Positions 32,540-45,388 of a DNA stretch of 64,000 nucleotides are shown here, in pieces (positions within the stretch are counted from its first letter, which is position 1; each line of letters opens with the position of its first letter). Both the position numbers and the translations under genes were made by a program. Source of the stretch: Rehmannia glutinosa (Eukaryota > Streptophyta > Magnoliopsida > Lamiales > Orobanchaceae); the NCBI GenBank assembly GCA_016081115.2, contig CM071935.1, positions 28,010,075-28,074,074 of the forward strand, written 5' to 3'. The notes under the pieces are model-generated. The model was not told the origin of the DNA. It saw nothing but the letters and a program-made list of their open reading frames with translations, and did not search any database.

Positions 32540-35486
32540 GCACCCTCTGCAGACTTGGGAGCCCGTGCGGTGGACTCTTTTGTTGTGGGTCTGCATTGTG
32601 AAGTCGACCCGACTTGCCGAGCCTCACTGTCTCAACAGCGTCATCGGTCTCAGCTGGTTTTTCCAAATGAGTTGACTGGTCCTCGGCCTTATCAGAAGCG
32701 TCATCGAACGATGATGAGATTTCCATGGGTGGCTCATCATCAAAGTTGAAGGTTTGGCGAGTAGTCTTGAGGTCAGACTTACTCGTGGTTGGAACATCCT
32801 CAGCTGAGTCTTTTGGATCAGTCACGGGGGATGACTCAACTTCATCGTCTCCTTCCGATCCTAGAAAGGTTACATAAGGATTATCCTGGGAATCATGAAG
32901 AGCACTTATCTCCTTTTCTGATGGATCAATGATAGCAGGAGGGATGTTTTGTGCTTCAGTTTCTCGACCCCGGGAAGTCTCAACCTCCCGTTGGCCTTCA
33001 TTACCTCTTGTAGTCTCAACTGCAGCGAGGCCTTGGACATCCCTTCCGACAGTGTTAGCTGTCTTGGGGTCTTTTGAGGTGGCATCCATTGGAGTCTCAA
33101 CTCCATGGATTGCACTTTCATCGCCCAGAGTGTTAACTCTAGGGCGCTTCCTTCGCGTGCCTCGATCGCATCGCGAGCTTCATTGGCTCGCAGAGCGGTT
33201 GGCACCTCACCGAGACAGTCTCAACGCCTCGAGCCTCGTTGATGAAAACTTGATGTGTATTCTCGTGATTGTTCCTTCTCCACTACGCCTCCGAGATTCA
33301 TTGTGGAGTCACCGCAAAGATCCTCCGACCTTGCCGCAGCCCGTGGAGCGAAGTTTTCCCCTCGCACACCCGGAGTGACTTGAATGGGGTCACTCGTCTC
33401 CATACTCTCGGTTGTTCCCACTGAGTATTCAGCCGTTGGGGCAGGTGGTGAGACACCTTTATTAGGGGTTGGCTCGAATGGGGTCCCCACAATCCCAGTT
33501 TCATCGCCAATTCCCTTAACGCCTTCCTCCGAATGAGCTGGGGAAGTGGTGGCAGCGACAACAGTGGCAATATGCTGCACCACTCCCATGGGGTCTATCT
33601 CCAGCTGTGATTTGGAGGACTCTCCTGGTCCCTCCATCATTCTTTGCTCATGAAGGATTCTGGATTCTTGCATTGCTTGCTGCATTTGCAGTTCTTCTAT
33701 GGAAGCAACAGGGTCCAGATCCTCATCACTTTCTGATAGGACGTCAAGGTGAGGGTGTGTATGATCAGTGGTGCCAGTGAGAGGGCAGAGGCTGGCCTTC
33801 TCACACGCCTCTGCATCCTCAGTTGCTCTAGCCCGCTTCGTTTTCTTTTTTTTGAATCTGCAGATATTGATGCAATTATCTCGTCAAGTGCTTGCAAAGA
33901 TCGTGTCCACCTCAAGAAACCTCAAGAGTTCTTCTTCCTCAAAGAATGAACTCGGACTTTCAAACCGCACTGGATAGGCTCGACTTTTCCATTTTCTCCA
34001 CTCTCGCAGACGATTTTGGATGTCCGGATACAATGGAGAGTACATGATTACATCGTCTTCATCATTCTCTTGCCGCCCTCGTTTCCGAGGGATTAAGGGT
34101 AGCAGACTTCGCCGCCGACACCCTCGGTAGCCTCTCTCTGTTCTGGTGGAGAAACAACCACAACAGCAATTGATTCGGTTGTCTCGGCCATTCCTTGTTC
34201 CTCACTGCTTTTTCATCTCACTGGTCCTCGACTTGCCTCTCGGCGATCGACCTCGGCAGACTTGGCCGTTTCATCGATCACTGAGACTCTACTTCTCCAG
34301 TAGTCTCGTGTATCTTCTCCAGCTGAGTGACAGACTCAGCTGTCTTCTCAAGCACGGAGAGCTTGGAAAGTCTTCTTCTTCTCTTTGTTTTTACCAAAGG
34401 GATATCTGGCTCCACTTCCTCCGTTCATTGAAGGTGAATGCCTTCGCATATGTCTTAGAGGCACGCCTCTTCCTTGTTGTGGCGATCCCTCTTCTTTTTG
34501 ATCACCGGAGAAGGGATTAATGGTTCCTTCTCCACTGCGGCTGCAGGGGCAGGAGACACGGTTGCGGGGGCAAGTGACTCGGCTGCAAGGGCATGAGCAT
34601 ATTTCTTTTTCTTTGCTTTGCAGGGGCGTGATCTTTTTAGCAAATTGCAGGGCCTTTCTTCTTTGGAGGAGAGGAGACAATCAGTATCTTCAGTGGTCAC
34701 CGATTCCCCCTCACTCGTGACGATCCTCTTGGCGTATGCTCTCTTCTCAGTGCGCGAGATAGGTTTGATCTCGAGCATCCTCTTGTTTACATGGAACGCC
34801 TTTCCATGTCGAAGAGGGACTCCTTTTACTTCCATCACCGCCAATCACCGGCCGTATCCTAGAACCTCCAAACGTTCCATCCTCCTTGAAGGATTTGTTC
34901 CCAACATTTTGACAGTCTCCGTGAGACAAACTCAGCCCAATTCACCTTCTCGTTCTTCAAGGATCGCAACCATTACGATCGACTTAGCTTTAGACAACCG
35001 GTAAAAGCCGCCAAATTTGATGTCTATGCATTTGGCAACAATGTCCAAAGAATTTGTGATAATCCTCTTTCAAAGACCTCTTGTTAGTCAGACCACCACT
35101 TTCGCAAAGATAGTCCGACTTGGCTACTTCCTTCCAAGCGGCGGCCAGGTCAGTCAACATCGCTTCATTAATTTCCGACACTCCTTCCGCCGGAATAAGC
35201 GGTGTTACACAAATCCTTGGCGATGATGGTGAACTTCTTTCCATGAACAGAGGACTTGATGCCCTCATCGTGAACTTCGCGTTCACGAGAATCGCGCAAC
35301 CTCTTCCACATAGGTCATCGGAAACTCTAACGTCAGAAAAGGTTTCAGCCCAGACGTTTCCAATTTTTCAGCAATCTTCTTCACTAGGGTGTCGTCGGAC
35401 CCCTGTTTAATCATACCATCGGAATCCACAGTAGACCCGGTGTGGATTTGCTTTCCTAGCTTGACAAAATCATGAGTAGAGGCCAT
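32540..35486 (-). pseudogene. N-terminal part of the extra ORF of element B (cut by D)
   Basis: Start at 35486 (MASTHDFVKLGKQIHTGS), then KKIAEKLETSGLKPFLTLEF and PMTYVEEVARF, matching the start of A's extra ORF. After several broken frames (for example at about 35283 and 34990) come Lys/Ala/Pro-rich stretches (34844-34455), Ser/Thr/Glu-rich stretches (33685-33221) and DNPYVTFLGSEGDDEVESS (33089-32540). The sequence is cut at 32539/32540 by D and resumes at 24616. The many stops and indels rule out a product. Charge-rich low-complexity composition dominates the middle. Confidence 0.7.
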
Positions 35487-36042
35487 TTCGAGATGTTTTA
35501 CCAAACGAAACTTGGAGTAATGAACTGAGGATTGATAGGGTTTAGAAAAAAAATTTGCTTTTGCTTTCGAGAGAGAGATGAACAGTTTTTGGTAAAGTGA
35601 GAGAGAAACGGACAAAAATGGTTTAAGTATGGTTCATGAAAGGACGTGCGGGTGGTTTTTGAAATTTGATCAAAATCAACGGCTTAGATTTTGCACGCCG
35701 ATTCACATTTAATGTCTCGCATTTAATGCGGCAGCATTTATATCCAATCATAAGCTTGGTGTGCAGCTTTTGCCTGTACACGTCATAATGATGCTGACGT
35801 CATTCTTAAAAACATTCCCGCTTGGTAAAAAAACGACCGCATTTTTGTCACTTTGCTCATAAATGACTCAGCTTACTCCTTAGCTGATTCAATCCTTCTT
35901 CTCACTCCTCTCCTGGTGACTCACCGTCACCTAACTCGATGACTTTTCTTTTCGATCTGGTGATTCACTTAGCTGAATTACGAACTCAGCTCTTTTTCCT
36001 CTTTTCATGTTTCATCTCTTTTCTTTGAGTCTTCTGAGTATC
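35487..36042 (-). other. Spacer between pol and extra ORF of element B
   Basis: Non-coding; homologous to 18707-19217 in A. The TATA-like sequence of A is not preserved here. Confidence 0.6.
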
Positions 36043-39000
36043 AACTCAGCTCAATTAACCCTAACTCATGCTTGAGTTCTTCAAATCTTGATTCACATAA
36101 TGGTTTTGTGAATATGTCGATAGCAACCGCTTATCGGTTGAAATATATTCCAAGGTGATGTCCTTCTTTTTCAACATGGTCTCTTATGAAGTGATATCGA
36201 CATCGATATGCTTTGTTCTTGAGTGCAACACAGATTTTGAGTGATTGCAATTGCACTTGTGTTATCACACATGAATGGAATTTCCTTTTCTTCAACTTCA
36301 TAGTCTCTCACTTTGTCTCATCCATAGGACTTGGGCACAACAAATGCCCCAGCCTATGTATTCTCGCTTCACTGTAGAAGTGGCTATTGAATTTTGCTTT
36401 TTGCTAAACCAGAAATTAGCCTATTTCCAAGCATTTGACATGTGCCTCGAGGTGCTCTTCCTGTCAACTCTACATCCAAAGATAGTCGAGTCTGAATAAC
36501 CAATTAGCTTGAATCCACCTTCCTTTGGATACCATAAGCCAACTTATTGGCTTCCTTTCAAATATCTCAAGATCCTCTTGGCTCATAGATCATGTGGCTT
36601 TCTTTTGGAGCAGATTGAAATCTTGCACATACACCTACAAAGAAAAGGTGATGTCCGCCCGCTTTGCCGTGAGATAGAATAATGATCCAATAAGTGCTCA
36701 GATCTTGTTTGATCTACAGGCTTGCCATCCGCATCCATATCCATTTTGATGATGTATTCATTGGTATTTTCACGTAAGACTTCTCTTCCATACCAAATTT
36801 CTTCATTAAATCTCTGGTGTATTTTGTCTGACTTATGAAGATTCCATCCTTCAGCTGTTTCACTTGAAGTCCAAGGAAGAATGCCAGCTCTCCCATCATG
36901 CTCATTTCAAATTTGCTTTGCATGAGATTTGAGAATTTATCACACAACTCTTTGTTTGTGGATCCAAAGATGATGTCATCCACATATATTTGAACAAGCA
37001 GTATGCTCTTCCCATCTTGAATTCTGAAGAGTGTTCTATCCACTTTGCCTTTTGTGAATCCGTTCTCAGTTAGGAGTTGTGATAATGTATCATACCATGC
37101 TCTGGGTGCCTGTTTCAATCCATATAGAGCTTTCTTGAGTTTGTATACCTTGTCTTCAAGAGTCTTCTGCTCAAATCCTGGAGGTTGTTCAACATATACT
37201 TCTTCTTCCAACAAACCATTTGGGAATGCACTCTTTACATCCATTTGATATACAATAAAGTTCTTGTGAGCTGCATAGGCAAGAAACATCCTTATAGCTT
37301 CCAATCTTGCTACAGGAGCAAAAGTTTCATCAAAATCTATTCCTTCTTCTTGGCAATATCCTTTGGCTACCAATCTTGCTTTGTTTCTTACCACAGAACC
37401 TTCCTTATTCATCTTGTTTCTGAACACCCATTTAGTGCCAATAACATTTTGATGGGTAGGTCTTTGAACCAATTTCCATAATTTGTTCCTTTCAAACTGA
37501 TTCAACTCTTCTTGCATGGCTTGAATCCAATGTTTGTCATCCAATGCTTACGACACATCTTTTGGCTCTATTTGTGAGATGAAGCAAGTAAACATTACTT
37601 CTTGTTGAGTTCTGGATCTAGTTTTCACTCCTTCTCTTACATCTCCAATGATTAGTTCTGGTGGGTGGTCTCTTAGCCATCTTACATCAGGTTGGAGTAA
37701 GTTAGCTGGATTCAGTCATCTTGCAGCTGTGTTATTTTGATCAGCTCTCTCATCATCACTTAGCTGCAAATTTTCCAGCTGTCTTTGAGATTCAGCTATC
37801 TCATCTTCATCTGGGTTTATAATTCCCGACTTCAACATGGGGACTCTTCTCGCATGGTTGGTTGATTCAACTTATCAGCTGACTCTTCAATGTCTTCTCC
37901 ATTTACATTTGGCTCATCAAACACCACATGGATGGATTCTTCTGCAACCATTATCCTCTTGTTGAGCACTCTGTAGGCTTTGCTTTCAGCTGAGTATCCT
38001 AAGAAGATAGCCTCATCAGCTTTAGCATCAAAAGCTTTTAAATTGTCTTTGCCATTGTTATGGATGAAGCATTTGCATCCAAATATTCTGAAGTATGCAA
38101 CATTTGGCTTTCTCCCTGTCCAAATCTCATAGGGAGTCTTTGTCAGTTGTCTATTTATCATGCATCTATTTTGAGCAAGGTTGCGAAAATCGCTAGCGCC
38201 CGGTCGGGGCAACCGGCGCTAGCGCTAGGGCGCCTAGGCGGGCGCCTAGAAAAGCCCAAGTTTTTCTTATTTTTTTTATTTTTTTTGTATTTTGGCCGAT
38301 TTTTCCCGATTTTTGGCCGATTTATTCCGCCTAGACCGCCTAGACCGATTTTTTCCCGATTTTTTCCGATTTTTTTTTGCCGCCAGCGCCCGCTTTAAAG
38401 GCCGCCTAGCCCGCTTAGGCGGGCGCTAGGCCGATTTTTGCCCCAGGCGATTTTTTTTTTTTTTTGGCCGATTTTCGGAAAATCGGGTCACTTAAAGGCG
38501 CTGGCGGCCGCCAGCCGATTTTTACAACATTGATTTTGAGTATAGCATCTTTGTGTTTATTGCTTGACCCAAAATCTTTTAGGTAGCCCCGCTTCAACTA
38601 ACATGGTCCTTGCTTTGCTTCTTTAAGAGTTCTTTCTTTCTCGCAACTCCATTTTGTTGTGGAGCCCTTGCTGCAGATAAATCATGACCAATACCATTTT
38701 CAATACAAGATCTTGAGTGATTATACCATTGACAAACTCAGTTCCTCTGTCAGATCTTATTTTGATAATGGTTTGACTCTTCTCATTTTGGATTCTTTTC
38801 ATCAGCTGTGGTAGTTTCTGCAGAGTTTCTTTCTTCTTATACATGAATATTGTCCATGTGTATCTTGAGTAGTCATCTACTACCACCAAGGTGTATTTCT
38901 TCCCACTTATGCTAGTTTGGTTCAATCGACCAAATAGATCCATATGTAGCAGGTGCAATATTCTTGTTGAAGATGGACATGTCTTTTCTTTGAATGATGA

Positions 39001-39531
39001 TTTGATCTGTTTTCCCTTCTGACAAGCATCACATATACTCTCCTTCTTGTATACTGAGTCTGGAAGTCCTTCCACAAGATTACTTCTTGCAAGTTTGTTA
39101 ATAGTTTTAAAATTCAGGTGACTCAGCTTCTTGTGCCACAACCAACTTGATTCGGCTGTGCTCTTTGCTAGTAGACAGGTGCTTGGTGTTGCAGTTGACC
39201 AATCTACCACATACATGTTCTTCTGTCTGCATCCTTGCAATACTATTTCATTAGTTTCAGTATCCTTGATTTGACATACACCCATATTGAATCCAACATT
39301 GTAGCCTTTGTCACAGAGTTGACTTATGCTTAGCAGGTTGAAGTTGAGTCCTTCAACATATGCAACATCTGTGATTTCTAATCCATTTTTCTTGATGGAT
39401 CCAATGCCTCTTATTTCTCCTGGAGCTTCATTTCCTCCAAATATGACTTTTGCACCTCTGACTTCCTTGAATTTTGACAGATTTTTCTTGTTTCATGTCA
39501 TATGTCCGGAGCAGCCACTATCCATGTACCA
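36043..39531 (-). pseudogene. pol: Copia pol of element B (protease, integrase, reverse transcriptase, RNase H; broken)
   Basis: The aspartic protease site W-Y-M-D-S-G-C-S-G-H-M-T begins at 39531, with TGA at 39495-39493 in place of the next Gly codon. Then GLNFNLLSISQLCDKGY, the integrase zinc region (LWHKKLSHLNFKTINKLA ... CDACQKG), and catalytic-core segments LLHMDLFG, VVVDDYSRYTW and IRSDRGTEFVNG (39285-38623). A hAT MITE (38176-38532) splits the integrase, which resumes with NRQLTKTPYEIWTGRKPNVA. The reverse transcriptase is open over 276 codons (37544-36714): TKWVFRNKMNKEG, DETFAPVARLEAIR, YQMDVKSAF, LYGLKQAPRAWYD and the YVDD box in VQIYVDDIIF. RNase H (below 36714) is broken by many indels; MCDNTSAIAITQN is still readable. 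Order PR-INT-RT-RH is that of Ty1/copia. Confidence 0.9.
38168..38540. mobile_element. hAT-type MITE inserted in the B integrase
   Basis: Element 38176-38532 (357 bp) with inverted ends CAAGGTTGCGAAAATCG and (reverse complement of the right end) CAATGTTGTAAAAATCG, flanked by perfect 8-bp repeats ATTTTGAG (38168-38175, 38533-38540). The interior is rich in GCGCCTAGGCGGGCG-like words with T tracts. Its removal restores the reading order of the integrase region. Confidence 0.93.
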
Positions 39532-41899
39532 GGTTCCTTGGCACTCAGTTGTTCCTTGAACCTGCAATCAAGGAAATTAAGTTTTAGGTACCCATACTTG
39601 TCTGGGTCCTGAGGGGTTAGTATTGTAAGATGATCCAACCAACCTATAGCCAAGTGATTTGACTCTAAGGGGTTGCCATCTATCAGTGCCATAATCATAA
39701 TTAATTTTGGCAAATTGCTTGGGGTTTTAGGTTCATACAGTTGTCTCTTTTGTCTGTATGCCTGTGTAGGTGTTTTAGCAGTTGCCTTCTTTGGGTAGCT
39801 GTGATATCTCTGAGTGTAGTGCCTAGGTGCATATGTGTGCTGATGATAACTCTTGTGCCTTTGGAATGGCCTTTGCTGAGTTCTAGGCCTTTGCCATTTG
39901 GGCCTATATTCCATAGGTCTTTGCTGATAGTTCACATTCCAATCAGCTTGGCTTGGGTAATTTCTACCATTCCCATCATATGCGTTTCTTTTATAGAACT
40001 TCTGGGGCTTTTGGTAGCTATGTTTCTTCTTTACAGAGTATTTTCTGTTTGGATTTTGCTGAGGAACTCGGCTGGATTTCTTCTCAGCTGTCCTCTCAGC
40101 ACACTCAACTGGCAACTTTCCTTTTCCTTTATATCCAAGGCCAGTTTGCTTGTGATTGTGTTTTGGAATAAATGTGTGTACACCATTTGGAGTTTTGGAT
40201 TTTTGAGATACTTCATTACTTGAAGATCCTCTTTCCAAAATCACTTTTGGAGCTTGACATAGCACAGAGGAATTAAATCCTAAGCCTGTTTTGTCTCCAC
40301 ATTCTCTTTGATTCATAATAAGGTCATCCAATGATTTAGATGCCTTAGTGAATGAGGCAATCACATTTTTGAGGTCATTCTCCCTCTTTGCTATAGCAGC
40401 TATCTCTGCTATTAGCTTAGTATTTTCAGCCTTTAGACTTTCATTCTCATCAGCTATTTGTCTTAGAGTACTCAGCTCCTTATCCAGCTGTGAGTTTTGG
40501 CTTTTGAGTAGGCTGTTTTCCTCGTTTAGTAGTGTGTGTGAGGATTTAATGTGTTCAAAATCTTTCATCATTTTGCCTAATGAATCATAAAGATCAGTGG
40601 GTGATGAAGTGTGTGTGTCACTATCACTAGAATCTGAGTGTGATGAATTAGAGTGTACCTCATCTTCTTGGTCAGGTTGGTCTTGTTTCTTGGCCATTAA
40701 ACGGATCAATCAATGCTTCTTCTTCGTAGTCACTTGAGTAGTCACTTCACTACTCTCTGAATCAATCAATCGTGTCTTTTGACTTGGTTGTCTCTCAAAG
40801 CCGCAACAACATTGCCTTTTTTCTTTTCTTGTCTTCTTTCTCTCAAGACCTTTCTTTCCTCTTCATTCCTGTATTTGTTGACTACGAGGATATGGGCAAT
40901 CAATGGCATAGTGACCTGGTTGTCTGCAGTTCCAAAGATAGATTTTCAACCTTTTGATCGACTCTTTCCATTCTTGGATTGTCGGCTCTTTGATATTCAA
41001 CTTTTTGATGTTCTCGCTCTCTTGGTTGGTCTATCTTCCCTAGACTTGGAGGGAGCTTAGTGTCTTCCGGAGGATTCACCTTTGCCTCTTTTGTAGTTCT
41101 TATTGAAGAACTTATTAAACCTTTTAACCATCGGGGCTATTTCCTCTTGTCAATGACTTCTTTGACCTCGGCTCTCTTGCCATCCTTAACAATTAGAGCA
41201 GTGTTTTGGGCACAATTGTCTCCTCCTGGTCTTTTCTTCTCGGCAAATTCGTAGGCTTTGAGATCCGAGAATAGCTCATGGTTGGATGTCTTGGATAGGT
41301 CCATGGAATGTCTCGATGCCATGACCTTCATTTCCCATTCACCGAGACTTCTTAGAATCTTCATACACATTTCCTTCGTGTATATTCTTTTCCAAGTGCG
41401 GATAGCTCGTTGGTAATTTACGTGAACCGAGCATCCGGTTGATCCAAGGTCTCTCCTGCGAGCATTTTAAAATTCTCAAATTTATGTACACAAAGAACCG
41501 ATAGTTTATTTTCCTTGATTTGCTCGAGCCTTCACGGATCAATGTTAGCTTGATTTCTTTAGCCGTTTTGCATGATTTGACTTTGTTGAACATAGCTTTG
41601 TCCAAGGTTTTGTAAAGAATGTCCTTGGCCACATTGTCCAAGTTATATCTTTTTCTGTCATCATTTGTCCATTCACTCTTGGTTTTTCAACCATGGCCGT
41701 GCGGGAACAACATCCTCTTCACCTTCAAATGCAGCTCTCTCTTACAAATTGTGTGTTCACTTTTAAAATTTGCGAGGCCCATCCTCTATCACTATCCACA
41801 TCTCATCGTGTAATCTTTGATAGATGAGCACATACGAATTTTCCAATTATCAAATTCTTCAATTGTGAACATAGGGATGCGTGTCAAATTTGCTTCCAT
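39532..41899 (-). pseudogene. gag: Copia gag of element B (broken)
   Basis: Start at 41899 (MEANLTRIPMFTIEEFDNWK), then UBN2-type gag blocks NVAKDILYKTLDKAMFNKVK (41641-41582) and EWEMKVMASRHSMDLSKTSN (41339-41280) in different frames. The open part 40709-39540 has an acidic Ser-rich segment (HSNSSHSDSSDSDTHTSS), a coiled coil (ENSLLKSQNSQLDKELSTL), and a basic Tyr/His/Gln/Arg-rich C-terminus (RPKWQRPRTQQRPFQRH) likely to bind RNA. It runs into the protease region in the same frame order as pol. I do not see a clear CCHC knuckle in the readable frames. Frameshifts in the front third break it. Confidence 0.8.
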
Positions 41900-42013
41900 G
41901 ATAATAATTTTGCTGAGTAAAAGAGTTTTGAAAGATTGAGTACTAAAACAAGCTTTGAAAAATTTGGAGATCTAGTTCAAGAACTGCATGCGGAAGGCTC
42001 AATGAACCAACCG

Positions 42014-42024
42014 CTCCGATACCA
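42014..42024 (-). other. Primer-binding site of element B
   Basis: Minus strand TGGTATCGGAG two bases after the LTR, one mismatch from the usual tRNA-Met site. Confidence 0.85.
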
Positions 42025-42026
42025 CT

Positions 42027-43594
42027 TGTAGGTCCCAAGGGGTGTGAGTGTAAGGTTTAGAAGGGGGTTGAATAAACCTTACCAACTTTTCAAATTAGTC
42101 CTTTCAAATATTCGAGTTAATACTTCACAAATTGTGTCTCTGATGGACAAACTAAGTTAGTTAATCAAGAGAGAGTTAGTCACTCAACAGACTGATCGAA
42201 CTCGTTGATAGAATAACTCATTGTTTTGACTAAAGACTTAACTCGATTGTGATTTGTTTTCAGCGGAAGACTTAACACCCTTGAATTTGGTTAAGTTTGT
42301 TTTAATACTTGGTTTTAGCACTCGATTGATTATCAATTGGATAGCAAATTTATCACAGATATAAAAATAAGATGCAGAAATTAAAGTGCTGAAATGTAAA
42401 TGACACAAAAAGTTTTTATAGAGGTTCGAAGACGGGGTAATTCTTCTACTCCTCTCTTCTCCAACTCCTAGAGGAATCCACTAAGTATTGATTAATATAC
42501 AGAGTGGTTAACGATCCCGATACAAGTCTTGATCACACAAATTGACTTGATCCTTTGGGACTCGATCTGAGATGCCTTGGTCACACAGTTGGCTTCTCGT
42601 TCGACTCAGCTTCTTCACAGGGCAGCTGTCTTGCTACTACAGCCCACTTGCTCAAACTTCTTGGATTTGATCACGAAGCCCTCCAAAAACTTGAGACTGG
42701 TTCGACCTTGAACCTTTCTATGATCCTTCGTGGAATGTAGACCCCTTGATTCTTCAAAAATTTCCTCTTCAACTGATTGAAGTTGTCTTTCCTTCACAGG
42801 TGAGTGTTGGATTGATTTCCTTCGTAATATAGGCTTGAGGATTGATCTAGAATGACTTGAGAATATTTTTGGTTATAGTTCAAATGTTTTCTTGAATGTT
42901 CGTGGTTCAGGTAACCTTCTCTCAGAGTTATTCCTCAGCCTTTTATAGTGATCTTTCAAAAATCTGCCCGTTGAAGAGATAAACTTATTTTTTAAAGTCA
43001 CTTGTGGTCGTTGGCTTGTCTTGTTGCAGTCCTTGGAATTGCCACTTCCTCGTATGAATGATTCTTCAGCTTTTCAGAGTTCTGACCCAAGTGCAGTGCT
43101 TCCCATTGGTTTATTCCTCTTGCACGCTTCTGGGACTGAGCACTTCAAGAAAGGTAGTATGGAAGTATTACTTGTTTAAGTAATTCTCTTGATTTACACA
43201 ACGGATCTCTTTCGATTATCTCGACTTGACTGCGTTTCATTGACTTCCCCAGGCGACTTCGAGTCAGTTTCCAATCATTGGATGACTCTTCTGTCACTTC
43301 AACTTGAGACTTGGCTATCTTGAGTTGACTTGACTGATACTTCACTCAGTTGTATCTCAGATGCACCTTTAGTCAAGTTCCTATCTTCTCTTCTTTGCCA
43401 TACTCAGCTGCCTCACAGCAGAGTCTTCCTTCTAGTCTCCAGTTGTCTTCTTGCATGTTCAGGCATAGCTGACTTAACTCAGCTCGACCAGCCCTATCTA
43501 TTACAATGCAATTTACAACAAAAATGCGATGCCAACTTCCTATTCTAAGTTTTGCATGGCATTCATCAAAATCTACAAAATAGTTTCCCAAACA
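42027..43594 (-). repeat. 5' LTR of element B
   Basis: Plus-strand ends TGTAGGTCCC and TTTCCCAAACA; close match to 21007-22553. TATA box on the minus strand at 42940-42947. Confidence 0.9.
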
Positions 43595-44058
43595 CTTAAT
43601 AAATATAGAAGCAAAATATAGAGAGGATTGTAGCTCGAGAAAGCCATTTTCTTAAGCGATTTTCTTAAGGGCTTTTGTTAATCTAAAAAAGCTTAAAAGC
43701 TCCCCCTGTCAACACAAATTTGTTAGAGGCAAAGATAAATAAAATGAGGGAGTACAAAGATATTTGTTCATAAAAAAAACTACAAAAGCTCGAGCTTTTG
43801 AAAACTAGCTTGTATATCCAAGAGCTTTTTCTATGAGCTTTTACAAGCTCTTTTACCTCGTCAAAAAGAATGTAAGCTCAAGACAATTTTCCCTCATTTG
43901 GAATCATCAAAAACATCATTAGCATAAATAAAACATTAGAATTAGCATCTAAGTAGCGCATTAAGAGAGAATTAGTCGAAATACAAGAGCTATCATCAAC
44001 CAAATAAGAGAAAGTTAAAAGACAATAGTTTGAAAGCTAAAGACAACAAGGAGAAAGA
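43595..44058 (-). other. Second part of the 3' UTR of element C
   Basis: Non-coding. Contains AGGGGGAGCTTTTAAGC (minus strand, near 43705), as in D. Starts at the B insertion point. Confidence 0.7.
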
Positions 44059-45388
44059 TCACTCTTCATCAGAAGATAAGCACGCGGTTGGAAGTAGCTC
44101 TTTGATTAACCTCTTCAATTTGCCAACCTATTTTTTTAACTTTGAGTTCTCATGATGAAGCTCTTCATTTCGTGTTTCGAGTGAAGCACAACGAGCTTGA
44201 AGATTTCCAATTTTGGTTCTAACATCATCATTTTGAACATCGACACAGGTATTACCCTCCGGATTGCCTTCATTACCACCCGCCACCAATCTTTCGGCTT
44301 CTTCATCATCAAATATTTCATCTGGGTTATGCGAAGATGAACCTTATGATTTACCCTTTGCCGGCTTCGTAGGACGTTTGGGCATTGTCCTACGCATTCT
44401 AAGCATTTGTTGGACATTGTCGTTGTCAAAGTCATCTTGGATAATTTGTGAGTTGAACTTGGAAGAAGGTAGACCTGATTGTAAAAGCAGTTTACGGATC
44501 CAACTTCCCATTGAAAATTGTTTATTCCCTTGAGTAAACGACTCAATAATACATTGGATAAGCACCGCTCCAAAGTTTACTAGCTTCCCCTTTTTGATCT
44601 TGTAGGTCAAACAATAATCCATATTGTTTGGCAATTTAACATATTTTCCACAAACTCAATATGCTATAATCATAGATACTAGACGGAGCTTGGTTTTCAT
44701 AGCCAAAAGAGTGTAATCGGGCCAAACACCTAAGAACGTCTTAACCTCTTCCAAAGACAACCCAAAAATATCATTATTCTAATGGGTGCAACCAAAATAG
44801 CCCCAACATCCTTCTCTAACGTTCAACATATGACAAATATCATTAGGCGTCCAACAAAAATGACGCCCCTTAACAAACGAATTAATCGCAATCGGCTTAT
44901 CACCCAAATCAAACTCAATCCATAAATTCGAATAGAAAACATAATCAACTCATCATCATACATAATGAAAGGGTGTTCCCACAAGTACATCCAACCTTGA
45001 GTTTCCAAATATTCTCTAATAGTGAGAAATTCATTCGAAAAAATACCAAATCGGCAAATTTTGGTATGCCCAATCGTCTTATTACTCAACTCCAAATCTT
45101 CGTAAAACTTATTGGCAAATTTATTGATGAACATCATCGTATTGAAATGACTAGGAGCTTGAGTTAGAAGAGACTTTTTACCTTTTGTCCATTTGACATT
45201 ATCTTTCGAAATCGTAGCCCGAGAAAGTTGGGGGTTTGGATTCTCGGCTTGCCCTTGAGCTATATTCCTTTCAGTAGCGCGTATATCGCGTTTCTCGGCT
45301 TCAAATTGGCGAGTACTCGAAGAACCCTCTCCGGCTCTTCTTCACTTGGGATTGGGATTTTAACAGGTGAAATTTTGGGAGGTGCCAT
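44059..45388 (-). pseudogene. Extra ORF of element C (broken)
   Basis: Start at 45388 (MAPPKISPVKIPIPSEEEP). Readable blocks FINKFANKFYEDLELSNKTI, YLETQGWMYLWEHPFIMYDD (45137-44940) and LPNNMDYCLTYKIKKGKLVN, DDFDNDNVQQMLRMRR (44640-44380) match the second ORF of D in order. It ends GKLKRLIKELLPTACLSSDE and a stop at 44059. Stops and frameshifts at several points (for example near 45290, 44900, 44650, 44340). Same unknown function as in D; lacks obvious membrane segments. Confidence 0.8.

Larger units (their letters stand above)
21007..43594 (-). mobile_element. Element B: SIRE-like Copia retrotransposon with both LTRs, inserted in C
   Basis: Minus-strand order: 5' LTR (43594-42027), primer-binding site (42024-42014), gag (41899-~39532), pol (~39531-36043, with a hAT MITE), extra ORF (35486-32540 and 24616-22887, split by D), polypurine tract (22554-22570) and 3' LTR (22553-21007). 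Flanked by ATTAA (21002-21006) and CTTAA (43595-43599), a one-mismatch target duplication. Removing D and the MITE, the element is about 14.3 kb, typical for SIRE-like elements. The two LTRs are very similar, so B is fairly young. Confidence 0.85.

Noticed and set aside
39741..40223. 160-codon plus-strand ORF
   Set aside because: Shadow of the B gag coding sequence on the other strand.
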